From positions 1 to 32,304 of the forward strand of contig JAHFRL010000044.1 in NCBI GenBank assembly GCA_023266235.1: a stretch of 32,304 nucleotides of DNA, given 5' to 3'. A program made the translations under genes and the position numbers. The notes below the pieces were generated by a model, which was given only the letters and a program-made list of their open reading frames with translations, ran no database searches and was not told the DNA's origin. Of the stretch, positions 27,579-32,304 are shown piece after piece (positions within the stretch are counted from its first letter, which is position 1; each line of letters starts with the position of its first letter). Source of the DNA: Betaproteobacteria bacterium (GTDB lineage Bacteria; Pseudomonadota; Gammaproteobacteria; Burkholderiales; SG8-41).

Positions 27579-29386
27579 TGCCCCTCGTACATCCGGTCGA
27601 GTTCGGCCTGGAACTTTTCCATCACGCGGCTGCGGCGCAGTTTCATGGTCGGCGTGAGCAAGCCATTCTCGACCGTCCACGGATCGAGTGAAGCGGTGAC
27701 GCGCCGCACCTGGGCATAGCCGGGAAACTCCTTCATTTGCGCGGCAATGCGCTCGAGCAACGCTTTCTCCACTTCCGGCGTGCGCACCGAGCTCGCATCG
27801 GCCGGCTTGTTGTGCCCGGCCGCGAACTTCTCCCACTGCTCCTGGTTCAGCACCGTCATCACGCTCAAGTACGGCTTGCCCTCGCCGATCAGCATCACCT
27901 GCTCGAACAGCGCATCGCGCGTGATCGCCGCCTCGAGATCGAACGGCGGGATCTTCTCGCCGTTGGACATCACGATGATCTCCTTCAGCCGCCCGGTGAT
28001 GTAGATATGGCCGGCTTCATCGATGCGCGCGGTGTCGCCGGAATTGAGCCAGCCGTCGGCGCCGATCATCGCCCGGGTCGCCTCCGGGTTGTTCCAGTAG
28101 CCGAGCATGATGTTCGGCCCCTTGATCATGAGCGCGTTCTTGTCGCCGATCTTGACCTCGACGCCGGGAACCGGCTTGCCGACGCTCGCCGGCAGGTTGT
28201 CGTCCGGACTGTTGGCACACGCGACGGGGCTGGTCTCGGTCAGGCCGTAGCCCTGAATCACCGGCAGCCCGAGCCCGATGAACACGCGCGAAATCTCGGG
28301 TGCGAGCGCCGCGCCGCCGGCAAACGCGGCCTTCAACCTGCCGCCGAGCCGCGCCATGATCTTGCTGGCGACCAGCGCCTTGAGCACCGGCCACAGCAGG
28401 AAACCCGGCGTCCAGCCGCCGCGCCCTTGCGCATGCTCGAAACGCGCCCAGCCAACATCGACTGCAAGCTGGAACAGCTTCCTGCGCGGCGGCGGACCAT
28501 CGTCGAGCTTGGCCTTGATCGCCGCGTAGACGCGCTCGTAAATGCGTGGCACCGAAATCAGCATGGTCGGGCGTATCGTCTGCAGGTCCTCGCCCAGTTG
28601 CTGCACCGAGCGCGCGTGAGCCGTCGTCGCTCCGCACATGATCGTCAGGTAATAGCCGCAAGTGCGCTCGAACGTGTGCGACAGCGGCAGAAAAGACAGC
28701 AGCTGGTCGTCGGACTTCACGGGCACTACCTGCAGGCAGGCCGCGGCATTGGTCAGGATGTTGCGGTGGCTCAGCATCACGCCCTTGGGCCGGCCGGTGG
28801 TGCCCGAGGTGTATACGATGGTCGCGAGCACGGCTGGATCGCGCGGCAAGTGGCGGGTTTCGCCGCCCGCTTCCGGCAGCCATTGATCGATCGATTTCAG
28901 GCGCGGGTCGTCGGCCGCGCCGGGCAGGGACTCCACCGTCAATATGCGCAGCAGCCCGCCGAGCTGATTGCGCACGCCGGCGAACGCCTGCCACTGCTGC
29001 AGCGTGCCGAACAGCAGCACCTTGCAACCTGCATCGTTGACGATGTAGGCGACGTTGTCGGGACGGTCCTGCGTATAAAGCGGCACCACGATCAGGCCGA
29101 GGCCGAGCGCCGCCTGATCGAAGATCACCCACTCCGGCGAGTTGCGCAGCATCACCGCCACGCGGTCGCCGGCCTTGAGGCCGTCGCGCTCGAGCGCCGC
29201 CTGCCAGCGCGCGATCTGGTGATCGATCTGCGCCCAGGTGTAATCGCGCCAGTTGGCGTGCTGCGGATTGAAATCGCGGTAAGCGACGGCCTCCGGCGTG
29301 CGTTTGACGCGCTCGCGGAACAAACCGTCGAGCGTTACTGCCTCCTCGGGTGCTATCACGCGAGTAAGACCGGCATCTGCAGCCAT
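27575..29386 (-). CDS. Long-chain acyl-CoA synthetase (AMP-forming)
   Basis: This enzyme activates fatty acids to acyl-CoA with ATP in two steps through an acyl-adenylate. It has 603 residues, typical of the FadD15/ACSL-like subgroup. Motifs of the ANL superfamily are all present: phosphate loop YTSGTTGRPKG (192-202), GYGLTET, the NSGDTARID segment, TGRLKEIIV hinge and the C-terminal catalytic Lys582 (TPTMKLRR). GGAGGGGG precedes ATG 29386 at a fitting distance. It is upstream of the thioesterase and downstream of an SDR gene. Substrate chain length cannot be read from the sequence, but the FadE/FadB/thiolase neighbours point to long-chain fatty acids. Confidence 0.95.
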   Translation of the reverse strand: MAADAGLTRVIAPEEAVTLDGLFRERVKRTPEAVAYRDFNPQHANWRDYTWAQIDHQIARWQAALERDGLKAGDRVAVMLRNSPEWVIFDQAALGLGLIVVPLYTQDRPDNVAYIVNDAGCKVLLFGTLQQWQAFAGVRNQLGGLLRILTVESLPGAADDPRLKSIDQWLPEAGGETRHLPRDPAVLATIVYTSGTTGRPKGVMLSHRNILTNAAACLQVVPVKSDDQLLSFLPLSHTFERTCGYYLTIMCGATTAHARSVQQLGEDLQTIRPTMLISVPRIYERVYAAIKAKLDDGPPPRRKLFQLAVDVGWARFEHAQGRGGWTPGFLLWPVLKALVASKIMARLGGRLKAAFAGGAALAPEISRVFIGLGLPVIQGYGLTETSPVACANSPDDNLPASVGKPVPGVEVKIGDKNALMIKGPNIMLGYWNNPEATRAMIGADGWLNSGDTARIDEAGHIYITGRLKEIIVMSNGEKIPPFDLEAAITRDALFEQVMLIGEGKPYLSVMTVLNQEQWEKFAAGHNKPADASSVRTPEVEKALLERIAAQMKEFPGYAQVRRVTASLDPWTVENGLLTPTMKLRRSRVMEKFQAELDRMYEGH

Positions 29387-29462
29387 GTTCGCCCCCTCCG
29401 TTGCTTTTTTTGAACAAACTCCTGCGCTTGCGATGTTGTTCGAGGCGTTTTCGCTATATCAC

Positions 29463-30281
29463 CTACTCCAGAAACAGGTCGCTGAACAGGCGCGCGCCCG
29501 GGGTCACCGCGTAATCCCCGAACTCGGTCACGCCCTCCTCGCGCAATACTGCCTCATCGATATAAAACTTGCCAGTGTGCCGGCGGCTGTCACGCTTGAA
29601 GATCGCATATGCCGCATCCGCCATGATCGCCGGCTTGCGGCTCGCTGCCAGTATCTGCTGCGGGAAATTCACTTCGATCGCGGCGGTCGCAATCGTGGTA
29701 CGCGGCCACAGCGAGTTGACTGCGATGCCGTGCCCGGCGAATTCGGCCGCCATGCCAAGCGTACACATGCTCATGCCGTACTTGGACATGGTGTATGCGG
29801 TGTGGCTCTTGAACCACTTCGCGTCCATGTTCAACGGCGGCGAAAGATTGAGAATGTGCGGATTCCGCGCCTGCATCAGATGCGGGACGCATGCCTGCGA
29901 GCACGCGAACGTGCCGCGCACGTTGACGCCGAACATCAGGTCGAAGCGTTTCATGGGCGTCTGCAGCGTGCCGGTCAGCATGATCGCGCTCGCGTTGTTG
30001 ACGAGGATATCGATGCCGCCGAAGGCCGCGACGCTCTTCTCGACCGCCGCTTTCACCATGCTCTCGTCGCGCACGTCGAGTTGCAGCGGCAGCGCGCGTC
30101 CGCCGGCGGCTTCGACTTCCGCGGCAACGCTGTGGATGGTGCCGGCCAGCCTGGGATGCGGCTCGACGGTTTTCGCCGCCAGCACGACATTCGCGCCGTC
30201 GCGCGCGCAACGCAGCGCGATCTCGCGGCCGATGCCGCGGCTCGCGCCGGTGATGAATATCGTCTTGCCTTGCAGCGACAT
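29463..30281 (-). CDS. SDR-family oxidoreductase, HSDL2-like
   Basis: A classical-type SDR of 272 residues. The cofactor motif TGASRGIG (11-18) and NNASA (95-99) are present, with Asn120, Ser147, Tyr163 and Lys167 (HTAYTMSK) forming a complete catalytic tetrad. The wording NLSPPLNMDAKWFKSHTAY is typical of the HSDL2-like subgroup. AGGAG lies five bases before ATG 30281. It stands between the acyl-CoA synthetase and the crotonase gene in a lipid catabolic cluster, which suggests a role with acyl-CoA or related lipids. The reaction is not known. This is distinct from the SDR-like gene at 17290, whose active site is broken. Confidence 0.92.
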   Translation of the reverse strand: MSLQGKTIFITGASRGIGREIALRCARDGANVVLAAKTVEPHPRLAGTIHSVAAEVEAAGGRALPLQLDVRDESMVKAAVEKSVAAFGGIDILVNNASAIMLTGTLQTPMKRFDLMFGVNVRGTFACSQACVPHLMQARNPHILNLSPPLNMDAKWFKSHTAYTMSKYGMSMCTLGMAAEFAGHGIAVNSLWPRTTIATAAIEVNFPQQILAASRKPAIMADAAYAIFKRDSRRHTGKFYIDEAVLREEGVTEFGDYAVTPGARLFSDLFLE

Positions 30282-30294
30282 TCAATCTCCTGAA

Positions 30295-30450
30295 TCAAAA
30301 GCCTTGCCGCAGAAGACGCCAAGGACGCGGAGGAAAACGGGATAAAATGAATGCCATAAGGTCACGATCCCGCGTTAGCGAATTTGCAAAACTCTATCCG
30401 TTGTCTTGCTTTTCCTTGGCGTCCTCTGCGTCCTTGGCGGCTAAGCTTTT
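30295..30450. repeat. Dispersed element with inverted 9-nt phased arms, copy B
   Basis: The left arm starts TCAAAAGCCTTGCCGCAGAA (30295) and continues to about 30338. The right arm (30411-30450) is its reverse complement with few mismatches, ending GGCGGCTAAGCTTTT directly against the crotonase stop codon. The arms are about 40 bases, the whole about 156. Inside are no conserved words and no credible ORF. It lies between the SDR start and the crotonase stop. Confidence 0.75.
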
Positions 30451-31236
30451 CTATTTTCCTGTAAAACTCGGCGCGCGTTTTTCGACGAACGCGGTCACGC
30501 CCTCGGTGAGGTCCGCGGTGCGCGCGCAGCGCGCGAATGCCTGCGCTTCGACTGCGAGCTGCACGTCCAGCGGCCGCTCGAACGACTGGTTGACCAGTGC
30601 CTTGGTCTCGCCGAACGCAACCGTCGGCCCGCTCGCCAGTCGCTGCGCGATCTTAGCGGTCTCGGTGGCGAGCTCGGCGCTTGCCACCACCCAATTCACC
30701 AGTCCGAGCGCGAGCGCCGTAGCGGCGTCAAAGGTGTCCGACAGGAGCATCAGTTCGAGCGCTTTGCGGTAACCGACGAGCCGTGGCAGGAACCAGGTGC
30801 TGCCGCCGTCGGGACTCGCCGCGATCCTGCTGTAGGCAAGCGTGAATTTGGTATCAGTCGCGGCGATCGCAAGGTCCGCGGCAGCCAGCAGGCTGACCCC
30901 GGCGCCGGCCACCGCACCATGCACGCTCGCCAGGACCGGCTTGGGCGCACGCCGCAGCGCAACGATTGCGTGATGCAGTTCACCGGCGAGTTTTCCGACC
31001 ATTTCGGGCAGGCGCGGCAGATTGGCGTGAAACAGCGCGACATCGCCACCCGCGAGAAACGCCGGTCCGTTACCGCGCAGCACGATCGCGCGCATCGCAG
31101 CGTCGTCGCACGCCTGCTCGCACACCGCACGCAGCCGCGCAATCATGCCGGCATCGAGCGCGTTCATCACCTGCGGCCGGTTGAGCGTGATGGTCGCGAC
31201 GCTCCCCGCCACCGAATACAAAAGCGTTTCGCTCAT
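30451..31236 (-). CDS. Enoyl-CoA hydratase/isomerase-family (crotonase) protein
   Basis: A 261-residue crotonase-fold protein acting on acyl-CoA. It has ITLNRPQVMNALD, the oxyanion-hole segments (FLAGGD and HGAVAGAGVS), and SPDGGSTWFLPRLVG. The two glutamates of true hydratases are not at their usual places: GGGCE reads GAGVS here, and the second position (E in IGLPE) is Tyr in FTLAYSR. An Asp in PDGGS matches the catalytic Asp of PaaG-like isomerases. It is therefore more likely an isomerase or other crotonase than a hydratase (inference). The start ATG overlaps the FadE stop as ATGA, so the two are translationally coupled. Confidence 0.93.
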   Translation of the reverse strand: MSETLLYSVAGSVATITLNRPQVMNALDAGMIARLRAVCEQACDDAAMRAIVLRGNGPAFLAGGDVALFHANLPRLPEMVGKLAGELHHAIVALRRAPKPVLASVHGAVAGAGVSLLAAADLAIAATDTKFTLAYSRIAASPDGGSTWFLPRLVGYRKALELMLLSDTFDAATALALGLVNWVVASAELATETAKIAQRLASGPTVAFGETKALVNQSFERPLDVQLAVEAQAFARCARTADLTEGVTAFVEKRAPSFTGK

Positions 31237-32304
31237 GCCCGCCTGAGCGCCTCGAAAGTGACCGCCTGCGTGGACTGGACGATTTCGGATTTGCCGAGAT
31301 CCTGCGGGAAGTCATCGACCATGATCACCTTGCGCCGCAGCGTCCTGGCGCGCTCCAACGTCCCGGCCTCGGCCTGCGAGATCACGCCCTTGGCCAGCGC
31401 CTGCGCCGCGAGTTCGTCACCGAATCTGCCGCTGATCGCACCCCCTTTCGCCGCCGCGCGCAGCTTCGCTTCGACGGGTTCGGCAGCAATCACTGCGCGC
31501 AGCGCCGCCTCCAGCGCGCCGACCGGCTCGTTCTCGTCGCGCGGCACATAGACGCCGGCGGTCAGCCGTTCGCGCACCGGATTGGGTTCCATCAGCACGT
31601 TGACGACCTGGCGGCTGAGCGCATCGCGCGGCGGCTTGAATTCGCGTCCATAGGGAAAGATGACGTACGGCAGGAACGTGGAAATCGCGCGAAACGGCAG
31701 ATTCTCGAGCAGGTCGATGAAGGCGGCGTCGATGCGGCAGAACGCGTCGCGCACCGACCACTGCAACAGCGGCAGCTCGTCCGCCGGCTCGCCGTTGTCC
31801 TCGTAGCGCTTCAGCGCCGCGGACGCGAGGTACAGCTGGCTCAGGATGTCGCCCAGCCGCGCCGACATGCGCTCGCGCCGTTTCAGCGATCCGCCGAGCA
31901 GCAGCATCGAGATATCGGCCATCAACGCAAACGCGCTCGACATGCGCGTGAGCTGCTGGAAGTAGCGGCGCGCATGCCGATCGCCCGGGGCGCTCACGCC
32001 GTGGCCGCGCGCGAACCCGAGCCACAGCGTGCGCGCGAAATTCGACATCACGAACGCGGCGTGGCCGAAAAACGCCGCGTCGAAGTCCTTGAGCGCCTTG
32101 CCGCGGTCGGGCTCCAGCGTGGCATCGATTTCCTTCAGCACCCAGGGGTGCCCCCGGATCGCGCCCTGCCCGAAAATGATCATCGAGCGCGTCAGGATGT
32201 TGGCGCCCTCGACCGTGATCGCGATCGGCACGCTCTGGTACGAGCGCGCCAGATAATTGTTGGGCCCCATGCAGACGCCCTTGCCGGCATGCACATCCAT
32301 CGCG
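31233..32304 (-). CDS. fadE: Acyl-CoA dehydrogenase FadE, C-terminal part (cut by window)
   Basis: The first step of beta-oxidation, oxidation of acyl-CoA to enoyl-CoA with electrons to ETF. Only the C-terminal 356 residues or so are here; the frame continues past the window end. The visible part begins AMDVHAGKGVCMGP and includes the late catalytic domain and the long C-terminal extension found in FadE-type (800-residue) enzymes: ITVEGANILTRSMIIFGQGA, RMSSAFALMADISMLLLGG, SARLGDILSQLYLASAALKRYED and FPYGREFKPPRD. It ends RRA with the stop overlapping the crotonase start as ATGA. ETF-QO is encoded in the same window. Assignment is secure to family; the N-terminal half cannot be checked. Confidence 0.94.
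   Translation of the reverse strand, partial: AMDVHAGKGVCMGPNNYLARSYQSVPIAITVEGANILTRSMIIFGQGAIRGHPWVLKEIDATLEPDRGKALKDFDAAFFGHAAFVMSNFARTLWLGFARGHGVSAPGDRHARRYFQQLTRMSSAFALMADISMLLLGGSLKRRERMSARLGDILSQLYLASAALKRYEDNGEPADELPLLQWSVRDAFCRIDAAFIDLLENLPFRAISTFLPYVIFPYGREFKPPRDALSRQVVNVLMEPNPVRERLTAGVYVPRDENEPVGALEAALRAVIAAEPVEAKLRAAAKGGAISGRFGDELAAQALAKGVISQAEAGTLERARTLRRKVIMVDDFPQDLGKSEIVQSTQAVTFEALRRA

Noticed and set aside
27737-29413. Plus-strand open frame of 558 codons opposite the acyl-CoA synthetase
   Set aside because: Antisense shadow of a gene with all ANL motifs.
29387-29462. Hairpin with a T-run between the SDR and acyl-CoA synthetase genes as terminator
   Set aside because: The arms (GAACAA/TTGTTC) are only six bases and the T-run is on the wrong side for either transcript.

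Overview
This 32.3-kb window is high-GC chromosomal DNA, densely packed with long genes. It most resembles a betaproteobacterium. The order tig-clpP-clpX-lon-hupB-tRNA-Val-tRNA-Asp-ppiD, hopanoid-type hpnCDE genes and a lipid catabolism block with FadL, FadE, a dehydrogenase-first FadB-like protein and ETF-quinone oxidoreductase all fit that assignment. I cannot name a genus from the sequence alone.

Layout: (1) 1-5584, minus strand: a peptide-type ABC importer (lipoprotein binding protein, two permeases, ATPase cut by the window edge), with overlapping or nearly touching genes. (2) 5738-6523, plus: fabI. (3) 6576-15428, minus: protein quality control and housekeeping, namely PpiD-like chaperone, tRNA-Asp, tRNA-Val, HU, Lon, ClpX, ClpP, trigger factor and tRNA-Leu. 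(4) 15540-19359, plus: hpnC, hpnD, an SDR-like gene and hpnE, for squalene synthesis from farnesyl diphosphate. (5) 19471-21120, plus: ETF-ubiquinone oxidoreductase. (6) 21169-32304, minus: fatty acid uptake and beta-oxidation, transcribed FadE, crotonase-like isomerase, SDR, acyl-CoA synthetase, thioesterase, FadL-like porin, FadB-like protein, thiolase, and a secreted chalcone-isomerase-fold protein.

The parts of region 6 fit one pathway. FadL admits fatty acids, the synthetase activates them, FadE oxidises them with electrons passing through ETF and ETF-QO to quinone, and the hydratase/dehydrogenase and thiolase finish the cycle. The chalcone-isomerase-like protein may be a periplasmic lipid-binding partner (inference).

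The structure least explained by genes lies between them. Five intergenic spacers carry degenerate tandem words of exactly 7 nt, often as a purine-rich left arm and a pyrimidine-rich right arm, with a different word at each site. Three other spacers carry a second family with a 9-nt phase (CAAGGACGC-like), two of them as inverted pairs about 150-170 bp long. Other points of note are an SDR-like protein inside the squalene operon that lacks both the catalytic Ser and Tyr, a lipoprotein binding protein with an added C-terminal membrane helix, and a good heat-shock promoter candidate before lon. I see no CRISPR array, insertion sequence, phage or obvious defence system. No stretch longer than 300 bases is without a gene; the longest is 9282-9539, which holds the hupB promoter.
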